64,000 nt of DNA from Asanoa sp040676615 (lineage in GTDB: Bacteria; Actinomycetota; Actinomycetes; Mycobacteriales; Micromonosporaceae): positions 1-64,000 of the forward strand of contig NZ_JBFAPI010000017.1 of assembly GCF_040676615.1 (NCBI RefSeq), given 5' to 3'. The translations under genes were made by a program, and so were the position numbers. The notes under the pieces are model-generated. The model ran no database searches. It saw only the letters and a program-made list of their open reading frames with translations, and had not been told where the DNA came from. This document shows, one piece after another, positions 16,745-25,129 of the stretch (the stretch's first letter is position 1; the number at the start of each line of letters is the position of its first letter).

Positions 16745-18076
16745 CTAGAAGTCGTCGACGTTGACCGTGATCCGGTGGTCGGACGATTTCCAGTTGGGCA
16801 CGTTGACCACCTCGAACCCGCCGCCGCGCGGGGCGACCGCGATCGAGACGAAGCCGAGGTGAGCCGGCGTGGCCGGGACGAAGACGTCCATGCCGGTGAT
16901 GAAGGTCTGCGCGAAGAACGCCGGTAGCGGTGCGGTCAGGTCGGTCGTGCGGTCGCTGCCCGCGTCGAAGGCGAAGATGCCGATCACCCGCTTGACCCGC
17001 GGCGCGTTGGCGGCGTTGAGGATGTCGCGCCCGTTGACCCAGAGGTGGTCGCCGGCGTCGCCCTGGTCACCCCACCACTCCTTCTGCCGCTGGATGGTCA
17101 GCGCGGTGTGCCGGTCACCGGTCTCCACCAGCGCGCCCAGGCCCTCGCCGGGCCGGCTGGTCAGCAGCCGGACGAACGCGCTGTCGCGCAGGAACGGCTG
17201 GAAATAGAAGTGGTGGGTCGCGGCGCCGGGCCGGACGACGGCGAACTCGTAGCGGGCGCTGCCGTCGAGCGCGATCGGGCCGAAGGAGCCGTCGCCGGTG
17301 AGCGGCGCCCGGTGCACCGGGCGGCTCGACGTGCGCCTGCCGGTCAGCGGGCTGACCCGGAAGACCTCGAGCGTCGCGTCGGTCACGCCGGCGTTGCTCG
17401 GGAAGAGCACCGCGCGGCCGGAGATCCGGGCCGTGCGTTCCGGAACGATCTGGCTGGTGTGCGGGGCCCGGCCCCGGAAGAACCGGAACATCTCCCGGAA
17501 CGACTGCTCCGACGACACCGTCTGGGTGTGCGACTGGTCCGGGAAGTAGACGTTGGTCGCGCCGGTGATCGCGCGGGCCGGGTCGCCCTCGCCCCAGATG
17601 GCCAGCGTGGGCACGCCACCGGGCAGCGCGGTGGCCGGGCGCCCGTCGAGGTTGACGTAGTGCGCGACCCGCGCGGCCCGGGCCGGCGAACTGGTCAGAT
17701 AGCTCTGCAGCACGAAGGTGCCGAGCGAGTGCGCGACGATGTCGACCCGGTCGGCACCGGTGCGGGCGAGCAGCCGGGAGACCCGCTCGTCGAGCCCGGC
17801 GAACACGGCGGGCAGGATCGTGGCGATGTTGGGCGAGTCGTATTCGTGTGCCTCGATCACGTCGATCGGGTAGCCGTTGCTGGTCAGCCGCCGGGTCTGC
17901 GACTCGAACTGCGACGCGGACCCGGCGCTGCCGTGTACGAAGATGACCGGCCGGTAGGCCGCCGCCCTCCCGTGCGTTGCGGCAACCGCGGGTGTTGCCG
18001 CAACCGCGGGTGTTGCCGCAACGGCGAGCACGAGCGCGGTGGCCAGGGAGAGCAGACCTCGGCGATGGATGAGCAC
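16745..18076 (-). CDS. Secreted alpha/beta hydrolase (lipase/esterase-like)
   Basis: 443 residues from the GTG at 18076, which follows a GGAGG site and begins a clean signal peptide; an ATG at 18151 would add a polar 25-residue leader. After the signal region comes a lipase-type alpha/beta hydrolase: oxyanion segment VIFVHGS and nucleophile Ser117 in AHSLGTF. A long C-terminal half (about 230-443) is beta-rich and has no motif I recognise. The signal region holds three 18-bp tandem repeats coding PAVAAT-type hexapeptides (17976-18029). It is convergent with the TetR gene, and nothing links it to a pathway. Probably acts on extracellular lipid or ester substrates. Confidence 0.85.
   Translation of the reverse strand: MLIHRRGLLSLATALVLAVAATPAVAATPAVAATHGRAAAYRPVIFVHGSAGSASQFESQTRRLTSNGYPIDVIEAHEYDSPNIATILPAVFAGLDERVSRLLARTGADRVDIVAHSLGTFVLQSYLTSSPARAARVAHYVNLDGRPATALPGGVPTLAIWGEGDPARAITGATNVYFPDQSHTQTVSSEQSFREMFRFFRGRAPHTSQIVPERTARISGRAVLFPSNAGVTDATLEVFRVSPLTGRRTSSRPVHRAPLTGDGSFGPIALDGSARYEFAVVRPGAATHHFYFQPFLRDSAFVRLLTSRPGEGLGALVETGDRHTALTIQRQKEWWGDQGDAGDHLWVNGRDILNAANAPRVKRVIGIFAFDAGSDRTTDLTAPLPAFFAQTFITGMDVFVPATPAHLGFVSIAVAPRGGGFEVVNVPNWKSSDHRITVNVDDF
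17976..18029 (-). repeat. Three 18-bp tandem repeats in a signal peptide
   Basis: Units 17976-17993, 17994-18011 and 18012-18029 are near identical (each begins GTTGCSGCAAC). They keep frame and encode repeated PAVAAT-like blocks around the signal-peptide cleavage region of the secreted hydrolase. In-frame slippage could change the length of this region. Confidence 0.85.
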
Positions 18077-18163
18077 AGCACCTCCAGGCAAGCGAAAGTT
18101 CTTGCATTGAGAGTGCGCATATCGTCGCAGGCCGATGCCCTTCCGGTCCACCCCTCGGCTGGA

Positions 18164-19171
18164 TCAGGCGTAACCCCAGGTCACGGCGTGCATCGGGGTG
18201 ATCGCCGCGGAGCCCAGGTCGGTGAAGCCGTGCGTGCGCAGCAGATCGTCGTACACCCGGCGGGGTAGCAGTTGATCGTCGATCTGCGCTTCGAAGATCT
18301 GGATGCCGGACATCACCCGGCCCGGCGCGGTGCGCAGCCCGGCGTCGTCGTCGGCGAACGGGAAGTCCGAGATGACGAACACCCCGCCGGGCTTGAGCGC
18401 GGCCTTGACGTTGCGCGCGACCGCGTCGATGTCGCGGCACTCGTGCATGGAGATGTTGTTGATCACCACGTCGTAGGGCTCGCTCACGGTGAGCTTCTCC
18501 AGTGGACTGTCCCAGACCTTGACCCGGCCGTCGAGGCCGGCACCGGCCAGGGTCCGGCACGCGACGTCGACCGAGTGCACGTCGCCATCCACACCCGACA
18601 CCTCGCAGTTCGGGTAGGCCGTGGCCAGCATGACCAGGCCGTGCCCGGAACCGCAGGCGGTGTCGAGCACCCGGCAACCGGCGTCGAGCCGTGCCTCGAG
18701 GCCGGGAACGCGGGCCAGCCCGTCGGGCACGAGCCGCCGGTAGAACGGTCGCCCGGTGCCGCCGACCGCCGCGATGAACTCGGGCGAGCAGCCGTCCCAC
18801 CACAGCCGCTCGCCGCTGGCCAGGCTCGCTTCGAACCGGTCGAAGAACTCGGGCTGTTCGAGGACCTTGAACACGCCTCCGACGTACGCCGGTGAGGTCT
18901 CGTCGAGCAGCACGGTGTCGAGGTTGGCGGCGAGCCGGTAGCGGTCGCCGTCGCGGTCGCAGACGCCGGCGCCATAGGCGGCCCGGCACCACGCGAACGT
19001 GTAGAAGGGATCGAGCGAGGTCCGGGCGGCGAGTTCGTCCGGTGTGGCCGGTCCGCCCTGCGCCAGCGCCGCGACGAGGCCGGAGCGGATGCCGGTCGAC
19101 ACGGTGCGATGTCCCACGTAGCCGGCCAGCAGCCCGAGCATGCCGCCCACGGATTCTTTGATGTCGGTCAT
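18164..19171 (-). CDS. Class I SAM-dependent methyltransferase (O-methyltransferase-like)
   Basis: 335 residues. An N-terminal winged-helix/dimerisation-like region (about 1-110) precedes a Rossmann SAM domain with motif I VLDTACGSGHG, an acidic loop SGVDGD, and a later DVVINNISMHE segment. The layout resembles methyltransferases with an N-terminal dimerisation domain. It is divergent from an HxlR regulator that probably controls it. No biosynthetic genes are nearby, so its substrate cannot be inferred. Confidence 0.85.
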   Translation of the reverse strand: MTDIKESVGGMLGLLAGYVGHRTVSTGIRSGLVAALAQGGPATPDELAARTSLDPFYTFAWCRAAYGAGVCDRDGDRYRLAANLDTVLLDETSPAYVGGVFKVLEQPEFFDRFEASLASGERLWWDGCSPEFIAAVGGTGRPFYRRLVPDGLARVPGLEARLDAGCRVLDTACGSGHGLVMLATAYPNCEVSGVDGDVHSVDVACRTLAGAGLDGRVKVWDSPLEKLTVSEPYDVVINNISMHECRDIDAVARNVKAALKPGGVFVISDFPFADDDAGLRTAPGRVMSGIQIFEAQIDDQLLPRRVYDDLLRTHGFTDLGSAAITPMHAVTWGYA

Positions 19172-19205
19172 GCTCCGATGCTGCGCTGTCGGTCACCCGA
19201 CCCGG

Positions 19206-19234
19206 CAGTTCTACAAATGAAGCCGACCAGTTCT
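19206..19234. promoter_or_regulatory. Possible HxlR site: direct CAGTTCT repeats
   Basis: CAGTTCT occurs at 19206-19212 and 19228-19234, 22 bp apart (two helical turns), in the 94-bp gap between the methyltransferase and hxlR-type gene. HxlR dimers often bind such paired sites, but short repeats can arise by chance. Confidence 0.35.
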
Positions 19235-19265
19235 GTTTCTGTACCGGCGCCCGACCTACCGTGAG

Positions 19266-19985
19266 TTGGTGGGTACCTACTACCAGTTCTGTCCCGTTTC
19301 CAAGGCGCTCGAGGTGCTCGACGAGCGCTGGACGCTGCTGGTCGTCCGCGAGCTGCTGATGGGCAGCCGTCATTTCAACGACATCCGCCGCGGCGTTCCC
19401 CGGATGTCGCCCGCGCTGCTGGTCAAACGCCTCCAGCGGCTGGAGCGGGTGGGCGTCGTCGAGCGCTATCCGGACGGCAACAAGGTGATCTACCGGCTCA
19501 CCCCGGCCGGCAAAGACCTGCAGCCGATCGTCGACTCGCTCGGCGACTGGTCGATGCGCTGGATGCCCGAACTCGGCGAGGAAGACCTCGATCCGCACCT
19601 GCTGCTGTGGGACATGCGCCGGCAGGTCTCCCGCACCGACCTGCCACCGGGCCGCACGGTGGTGCACGTCCAGTTCGGCGACGTGACCCCGAAGAGCCAA
19701 CGGTGGTGGCTGGTGCTCGCCGAAGACGACGCCGACGTCTGCGACTTCGACCCGGGCCTGCCGGTCACCGTCACCATCGAGACCAGCCTGCGCTGCCTGA
19801 CCCTGCTCTGGCGCGGCGAGATCAGCTGGCGCGAGGCGGTCCGCACGGGCGACCTGACGGCGACCGGCTCCCGCACGGCCACCCGGGCCGTCCCGCGCTG
19901 GCTCAACATCCGGGCCGCCCCGGCCGACCCCCGCCCGTCCTACACGGTGGTCGGCCGCCTGGCCGCCGACCTGCGCCCGAGCTGA
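19266..19985 (+). CDS. HxlR-family winged-helix regulator with C-terminal extension
   Basis: 239 residues, opening with TTG at 19266 or GTG at 19269. The HxlR domain (about 5-100) is clear: CPVSKALEVLDERWTLLVVRELL with a family Cys near the N terminus, then the DNA-recognition segment SPALLVKRLQRLE. The remaining 130 residues form an SCP2-like extension, seen in a subgroup of actinobacterial HxlR proteins and possibly ligand binding. Divergent from a methyltransferase; probable local regulator. Confidence 0.88.
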   Translation: MVGTYYQFCPVSKALEVLDERWTLLVVRELLMGSRHFNDIRRGVPRMSPALLVKRLQRLERVGVVERYPDGNKVIYRLTPAGKDLQPIVDSLGDWSMRWMPELGEEDLDPHLLLWDMRRQVSRTDLPPGRTVVHVQFGDVTPKSQRWWLVLAEDDADVCDFDPGLPVTVTIETSLRCLTLLWRGEISWREAVRTGDLTATGSRTATRAVPRWLNIRAAPADPRPSYTVVGRLAADLRPS

Positions 19986-20145
19986 TCTTCACGGTGCAGC
20001 CGAGCCGGATCTGGCGAAGATCGGGTAGATTGGGCACGGACGGCCCTGACAGCTCCGCCGCGGGGGCCGTGATATGCGTCGGTCAGCGTCGCGCAGGCCA
20101 CGGCCCGCGCCGCACCGCACGCCCCCCTGACGTTCGGAGATCTAC
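19986..20145 (+). other. Leader region before DEAD-box helicase
   Basis: 160 bp without a gene. A TAGATT hexamer near 20025 could be a -10 element, giving a 5' UTR of about 110 nt. A 7-bp inverted repeat (19984-19990 with 20016-20022) overlaps the end of the HxlR gene. Long leaders are common for helicase genes, but no known riboregulator is recognisable. Confidence 0.35.
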
Positions 20146-21585
20146 ATGGCGGCACGCCGCCCGCACCACCCGACCACCGAAACACCCACCTTCGCCGACC
20201 TCGGTCTTTCCGCCGCGCTGATCGCGCCGCTGGCCGCTGTGGGCGTGACCGCGCCGTTCCCGATCCAGGCCGCCACGCTGCCCGACGCACTCGCCGGTCG
20301 CGACGTGCTCGGCCGGGGCCGCACCGGGTCCGGCAAGACCTACGGGTTCGTCCTACCGCTGCTCCAGCGGCTGGCCAACGACACCAAGGGAAAGCGGCCG
20401 GGCCGCCCGCGCGCGCTGATCCTGGCGCCGACCCGCGAGCTCGCGACCCAGATCGAGGCGGCCGTCACACCGCTGGCCAAGCCGCTCGGCCTGCGCGCCG
20501 TGACGATCTTCGGCGGCGTCGGCGCCGGCCCGCAGATCGCCGCGCTGCGCCGCGGGGTCGACATCGTCGTGGCCTGCCCCGGCCGGCTCGACGACCACGT
20601 CCGGGCCGGCCACGCGCGGCTCGACGCGATCGAGATCACCGTGCTCGACGAGGCCGACCACATGGCCGACCTGGGCTTCCTGCCGGTCGTCAAGCGGCTG
20701 CTCGACCAGACGCCGCGCGCCGGCCAGCGGATGCTGTTCTCGGCGACGCTCGACGCCGCCGTCGACGGCCTGGTCCGGCGCTACCTGAACAACCCGGTCA
20801 CGCACAGCATCGACTCGGCGCTGTCGCCGGTCGTCAAGATGACTCACCACGTGCTGCACGTGCGGCAGGAGGAGCGGTTGGCGGTGCTCGCCGACCTCAC
20901 CTCGGCGCCCGGCCGCACGCTGGTCTTCACCCGCACCAAGCGCGGCGCCAAGGCGCTGACCCGCCGGCTCGTCGCCGGTGGCGTCCCGGCCGTCGAACTG
21001 CACGGCGACCTGGCCCAGGGCGCCCGCACCCGCAACCTGGCCGCGTTCTCCGACGGAAGCGCGCGCACCCTGGTCGCGACCGACATCGCGGCACGCGGTA
21101 TCCACGTCGACGACGTGTCGCTGGTCATCCACGCCGACCCGCCGGTGGAGCACAAGGCCTACCTGCACCGCTCGGGCCGCACCGCGCGGGCCGGGGCCTC
21201 CGGCATGGTGGTCACGCTGATGACCGACAGCCAGGTCGCCGACGTGCGCAACCTGACCCGCGAGGCCGGCATCAAGCCCAAGACGACCCGGCTGACCGGC
21301 CCGACGGACCCGTTCCTCGCGGAACTGGCGCCGGGCGAGCGCACATTCGTGACACCGCCGCCGGCGCCCGAGACGGCGCCGGTGCCCCGCCAGCGCCGCC
21401 CGCACGGCGGTGGTCGCCGAGGCGGCGCCCAGCAGTCGAGCCAGAACGGCACCCGCTCGGCGGACCGCCACGCCACCCAACCGTCAGACCGTTCCCGCGG
21501 CGGCGCCCGCAGCGCGACGGCCACAGCCGGTGGGTCGTCGAACGCCGCGAGCTTCTCCAGCCGCTCCCGCGTCGGCCGCCGCTGA
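20146..21585 (+). CDS. DEAD-box RNA helicase (RhlE-like)
   Basis: 479 residues. Motifs in order: Q motif with Gln41, Walker A GRTGSGKT (58-65), PTRELA (95-100), DEAD (168-171), SAT (199-201), and motif VI HRSGRTARAG near 345. Both RecA-like domains are complete. The C-terminal tail (about 400-479) is basic and rich in Arg, Gly and Ser, as in RNA-binding tails of ribosome-assembly or cold-adaptation helicases. Stands alone after a 160-bp leader. Likely remodels structured RNA. Confidence 0.93.
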   Translation: MAARRPHHPTTETPTFADLGLSAALIAPLAAVGVTAPFPIQAATLPDALAGRDVLGRGRTGSGKTYGFVLPLLQRLANDTKGKRPGRPRALILAPTRELATQIEAAVTPLAKPLGLRAVTIFGGVGAGPQIAALRRGVDIVVACPGRLDDHVRAGHARLDAIEITVLDEADHMADLGFLPVVKRLLDQTPRAGQRMLFSATLDAAVDGLVRRYLNNPVTHSIDSALSPVVKMTHHVLHVRQEERLAVLADLTSAPGRTLVFTRTKRGAKALTRRLVAGGVPAVELHGDLAQGARTRNLAAFSDGSARTLVATDIAARGIHVDDVSLVIHADPPVEHKAYLHRSGRTARAGASGMVVTLMTDSQVADVRNLTREAGIKPKTTRLTGPTDPFLAELAPGERTFVTPPPAPETAPVPRQRRPHGGGRRGGAQQSSQNGTRSADRHATQPSDRSRGGARSATATAGGSSNAASFSSRSRVGRR

Positions 21586-21625
21586 CGGGCGACCGGAGAT
21601 CGCCGGGCGTGCATATCCTGACGGG

Positions 21626-21946
21626 ATGACGCGCCCGCTGGATGAGCACGAGGACGACATCGTCGCCGCTTACCTGGCCGGGCAGTCGGTGGCCCGGATC
21701 GCGGCGCGGTTCGAGGTCGACGCGGCCCGGGTGGACCTCGTCGTCGACCGGCGGCTGCCGCCGCGGGCGCTCCAGGTGCCGGGCACCCGGTTCCTGGTCG
21801 CCGCCGGGATCGGGTTTCTGGTCGGGTCGATGGGCTATCTGCTCGGTGCGCGCACCGTGTTCGTCATCGTGCTCGGCCTCGTCGGCGCGGTGGTGGCCCA
21901 CCCGATCCTGACCTCACTCGCCCCGCCGCGGCGCCGACCGGATTAG
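21626..21946 (+). CDS. Small membrane protein with N-terminal HTH-like segment
   Basis: 106 residues from the ATG at 21626. The N-terminal half (DIVAAYLAGQSVARIAARFEVDAARVDLVV) resembles a homeodomain-like helix-turn-helix of the kind found in resolvases. The C-terminal half has two hydrophobic helices (about 53-72 and 76-95) and a basic tail. It may tether a DNA-binding motif to the membrane, but the protein is too short and the family too vague to be sure. Confidence 0.65.
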   Translation: MTRPLDEHEDDIVAAYLAGQSVARIAARFEVDAARVDLVVDRRLPPRALQVPGTRFLVAAGIGFLVGSMGYLLGARTVFVIVLGLVGAVVAHPILTSLAPPRRRPD

Positions 21947-22205
21947 CGGTTCCTCACCGCGGCCAGGGGCCACCGGTGGCGCTCGGTGGACGGCCGACAT
22001 CGCCGCGAATCGGCGCAGGGCGATGTCGGTCGCCGCCTCGCCGCGACGCTGGCGACCGCGCTGGCCGCCAACCCCGGGGAGGCGTTCGCCCGCTACGCGG
22101 CCGCGCACTCGGCCCGGCGCAGCGCCGGGCCGCCGGCATGCTTGGTGCCGAAGACCCGCGTGCCTGGCCGTCCGCGATCTCGTGGCCCGGGTCGTGCTCC
22201 AAGGC

Positions 22206-22562
22206 TCAGGCCCGCGGTGTCGCCACGCAGAACTCGTTGCCTTCGGGGTCGGCGAGCACCGTCCAGCCGAAGCCCTGCGGCATCTTCTGCCGGTCGACCA
22301 CCCGGGCGCCCAGTTCGAGCAGCCGCTCGATCTCGGCGGCGACGTCGCCGTCGCTGCTCCAGTCGAGGTGCACCCGGTTTTTCACCGTCTTAGGTTCGGG
22401 CACGTGCTGGAAGCCCAGGCACAAACCGGGCGTCTCACCCAGGATCAGGAAATCGTTCTCATGGCGCCACGTCTCACGCAGGCCGGTCGCGGCCGCCCAG
22501 AAACTTGCCAGGGTCGCGGGATCGGCACAGTCGAACGTCACCATCCGCGTCTGCAGTGCCAT
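22206..22562 (-). CDS. VOC/glyoxalase-fold protein
   Basis: 118 residues, a single vicinal-oxygen-chelate unit with two beta-alpha-beta modules. Typical features are FDCADPATLASFWAAATG at the start and the closing DPEGNEFCVATP strand carrying the usual acidic metal-ligand position. Such proteins are enzymes or resistance binders for small metabolites; substrate unknown. Isolated from neighbours. Confidence 0.85.
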   Translation of the reverse strand: MALQTRMVTFDCADPATLASFWAAATGLRETWRHENDFLILGETPGLCLGFQHVPEPKTVKNRVHLDWSSDGDVAAEIERLLELGARVVDRQKMPQGFGWTVLADPEGNEFCVATPRA

Positions 22563-22625
22563 GTCTTCGTACCCTAGTCGCGTTTTAGGGGGTAATCATG
22601 GCTTTCTTGGCGGCCGCCAGCGGCG

Positions 22626-23357
22626 TCAGGCGGCCTTGTCGTCGATGAAGCTCAGCATCTGCCGCCAGCCGTCTTCGACGTCGGCCTGGTGCTGGCCGAA
22701 GTTGCGGTCGAAGAAGCTGTGCCCGGCGTCGGGGTAGACGGTCATCCGGACGTCGACGCCGTGGCCACGCACCCGGTCGGCGAACTGCTCGACCTCGGCC
22801 ACCGGGGTGAAATCCTGCCCCGCGGCGAGAATGAGCAGCGGCGACGAGATCTCGTCGGCTACGTCCCGCACCCGCGACGGGATCGCGTAGAAACCGATCG
22901 AGCCGCTCAGGTTGTCGCCGGCCGCGGCCTGGCGGAACGACATCGCGCCGCCGAAGCAGAAGCCGACGGTGAAGAGCGACTCCGTGCCGTGTTCGCGCAG
23001 CCAGCCGCCGGCCACCGTGGCGTCGGCGCGGACGGAGGCGAACTCGAGCTTGTCGACGTGCTCGCGGTAGTTGAAGTCCTCACCGCGCTCGCCCACCCCC
23101 GCGGTGCGGCCGAAGAAGTCGAACGCCACCGCCGACAGCCCGGCCGACGCGAAGCTGTGCGTCAGTTCCTTGTAGAAGACGTGCAGGCCGCGGACGTCTG
23201 GGAAGATCACGATCCCGCGACCGGTCGGTCGCTCGGGATGCGCGAAGTAGGCGCCGAACTCGGTGCCGTCGGAAGAGCGCAGAACCAGGTCACCGTGTTC
23301 GCCGACGGGGCCGGGATTGGGCGGCTGCGGCGGGCGGGCGTCATCTCCATAACACAT
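22626..23357 (-). CDS. Dienelactone hydrolase family protein
   Basis: 243 residues, an alpha/beta hydrolase of the dienelactone hydrolase family. Its nucleophile is a cysteine, not serine: triad Cys134 (GFCFGGA), Asp182 (GQDFTP), His213 (DAGHSFF). The N-terminal MCYGDDARPP is common among actinobacterial members. No chlorocatechol pathway genes are near, so a general lactone or thioester hydrolase role is more likely. Followed downstream by the VOC gene with a 63-bp gap. Confidence 0.9.
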   Translation of the reverse strand: MCYGDDARPPQPPNPGPVGEHGDLVLRSSDGTEFGAYFAHPERPTGRGIVIFPDVRGLHVFYKELTHSFASAGLSAVAFDFFGRTAGVGERGEDFNYREHVDKLEFASVRADATVAGGWLREHGTESLFTVGFCFGGAMSFRQAAAGDNLSGSIGFYAIPSRVRDVADEISSPLLILAAGQDFTPVAEVEQFADRVRGHGVDVRMTVYPDAGHSFFDRNFGQHQADVEDGWRQMLSFIDDKAA

Positions 23358-23411
23358 GCGGACATCGTGTCATGGGCCCTCCGGGACTGCCGTCGACCGG
23401 CGAGCGGGCGG

Positions 23412-23906
23412 TCACCGCTGGCGAGCCGGTGCGGGTGCTGGCTTCTGCCACTCGGCCGAGGAGAGGCCGTCGAAGGCGCGGGCGACCGCGGTGAGGTCGA
23501 TGCCGGCGAAGTGGTCGAGGATGCGCCGGCGGGTGGCGACCAGGTGGGTCGGGTAGGCCGCTTCCAGCCGGGCCAGGCCGGCAGCGGTCAGGGCGGCGTA
23601 CCAGCCGCGGCCGTCTTCGTCGCACTGGAACCGGCGCACCAGGCCGTCGCTCTCCAGCCGGGCCACCGCGCGGGTCATGCCGCTGAGCGAGAGATCGCAG
23701 GCGGCGGCCAACTCGCTCATCCGCATCCGCCGGTCGGGGCTCTCCGACAGGTGCATGAGCGTGCTGTATTCGGTGAGGGAGATGCCGGCGTCGCGTCGAA
23801 GATCGGCGTCGATCAGCTTCGGCAACACCGCCAACACCCGGCCCAGGGCCCGCACCAGGGCATCCTCATCACTGTTGAGAGGCGGGAGGGCTGTGACCGG
23901 AGGCAT
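23412..23906 (-). CDS. MarR-family regulator
   Basis: 164 residues. Winged helix (about 40-115): SLTEYSTLMHLSES, recognition segment LSLSGMTRAVARLESDGLV, and a wing with RRFQCDEDGRGWYAALT. Divergent from an NADPH-dependent FMN reductase, with two related inverted repeats between. Probably represses itself and the reductase and responds to an aromatic or redox-active compound (family-based inference). Confidence 0.9.
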   Translation of the reverse strand: MPPVTALPPLNSDEDALVRALGRVLAVLPKLIDADLRRDAGISLTEYSTLMHLSESPDRRMRMSELAAACDLSLSGMTRAVARLESDGLVRRFQCDEDGRGWYAALTAAGLARLEAAYPTHLVATRRRILDHFAGIDLTAVARAFDGLSSAEWQKPAPAPARQR

Positions 23907-23918
23907 ACGAGTAGCTTA

Positions 23919-23963
23919 CTTGCTTACGCAAGGAACTGCTCGTACATTTGCTTGCCGAAGCAA
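23919..23963. promoter_or_regulatory. Probable MarR operators (two inverted repeats)
   Basis: CTTGC-TTAC-GCAAG at 23919-23932 and TTGCTT-GCCG-AAGCAA at 23948-23963 lie in the 104-bp gap between the marR-type gene and the reductase. Both share TTGC/GCAA half-sites with a 4-nt spacer, as expected for two sites of one dimeric repressor. Confidence 0.65.
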
Positions 23964-24010
23964 GGACTTTGCGTCCGCAGGTCCTCCCCCTGAAAATCAA
24001 GGACAATCTC

Positions 24011-24574
24011 GTGACCAAGATCGGAATCATCCTCGGCAGCACCCGCCCGGGCCGCAACGGCGAGGCCGTCGCCAAGTGGGTGTACGAGCTGGCCAAGCAG
24101 CGCACCGACGCGGAGTACGAGCTGGTCGACCTGCTCGACTACAAGCTGCCGCACCTGGACGAGATCGTCCCGCCCTCGATGGGCCAGTACAGCCAGCCGC
24201 ACACTCTCGAGTGGGCGCAGAAGATCGCGTCGTTCGACGGCTTCATCATGGTCACCCCCGAGTACAACCACTCCACCTCGGGTGCCCTGAAGAACGCGAT
24301 CGACTTCCTGTTCGCCGAGTGGAACAACAAGGCCGTGGGCTTCGTCAGCTACGGCTCCGTCGGTGGCGCCCGTGCCGTCGAGAACCTCCGGCTCATCGCC
24401 GGTGAGCTCCGGATGGCCGACGTGCGCTCGCAGGTGGCGCTCTCGCTGCACCACGACTTCGAGAACTACAGCGTGCTCAAGCCGAGCCCGTTCCAGGAGG
24501 CGGCCCTGCACACGACCCTGGACCAGGTCGTCGAGTGGAGCCGGGCGCTCGCGCCCCTGCGCGCGACCGCCTGA
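24011..24574 (+). CDS. NAD(P)H-dependent FMN reductase
   Basis: 187 residues from the GTG at 24011, with AAGGA 7 bp upstream; an earlier start at 23948 would lie inside the operator. Flavodoxin-like fold of the NADPH-dependent FMN reductase family: phosphate loop GSTRPGRNGEAVAKW, then TPEYNHSTSGALKNAIDFL, the family signature for FMN contact, and SYGSVGGARA. Reduces quinones, azo compounds or supplies FMNH2. Under likely control of the divergent MarR. Confidence 0.92.
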   Translation: MTKIGIILGSTRPGRNGEAVAKWVYELAKQRTDAEYELVDLLDYKLPHLDEIVPPSMGQYSQPHTLEWAQKIASFDGFIMVTPEYNHSTSGALKNAIDFLFAEWNNKAVGFVSYGSVGGARAVENLRLIAGELRMADVRSQVALSLHHDFENYSVLKPSPFQEAALHTTLDQVVEWSRALAPLRATA

Positions 24575-24592
24575 CCGGCGCCGCGCCAACAC

Positions 24593-24645
24593 GGCCCGAG
24601 GGCCTGCCGACGGACAGCACATCCACGGCAGGTCCTCGGGCCTTT
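24593..24645 (+). terminator. Rho-independent terminator after FMN reductase
   Basis: 17-nt arms (24593-24609 and 24626-24642, with one mismatch) form a strong GC stem closed by a 16-nt loop and followed by TTT. It ends the reductase transcript. Confidence 0.8.
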
Positions 24646-24700
24646 GCGTGCCCTCCCCGGCACCGTGGAGTACCGTTCCTCCGAACACAGGAGGTCGAGC

Positions 24701-25060
24701 ATGTCCCTGACGGTGGGCACCGAACAGCACGGCGACATCGTCGTGGTGTCGGTTGGCGGCGAGCTGGACATGGCCACCGCGCCGCAGCTCCAGGACCAGA
24801 TCACCGACCTACTCGATCGCGGCCTGCCCCGGCTGGTCTTCGACCTGACCGACCTGTCGTTCTGCGACTCCACCGGGCTGTCCGTCTTCGTGCGCGCGAA
24901 GAACAGCACCGACGAGGCCGGCGGCCTGGTGCGACTGGCCGCGCCGCAGCGCGGCGTGCGTCGCATCCTCGAGGTCAGCGGCTTGGTCGAGGTGTTGCAC
25001 ACCTACCCGACGGTCGACGAGGCCGTCACCGCCGACGCGTCCGAGCCCGCCGCGGGCTAG
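24701..25060 (+). CDS. STAS-domain anti-anti-sigma factor
   Basis: 119 residues from the ATG at 24701, preceded by an AGGAGG site. A single STAS domain: IVVVSVGGELDMATAPQL, then DLTDLSFCDSTGLSVFV. The Ser of DSTG is the residue phosphorylated by a partner anti-sigma kinase in this family. No kinase or sigma factor is adjacent, so partners lie elsewhere. Confidence 0.93.
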   Translation: MSLTVGTEQHGDIVVVSVGGELDMATAPQLQDQITDLLDRGLPRLVFDLTDLSFCDSTGLSVFVRAKNSTDEAGGLVRLAAPQRGVRRILEVSGLVEVLHTYPTVDEAVTADASEPAAG

Positions 25061-25129
25061 GCCCGGGTTCTTCGCAGGCCGGCCCGCCGCACGCTAGGCG
25101 GTTCTGCCGGCGTGCCGGCGCCGCCGGGC

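Noticed and set aside
21947..22205. Possible small plus-strand gene
   Set aside because: Open frames exist but none has a ribosome site or recognisable fold; treated as intergenic.
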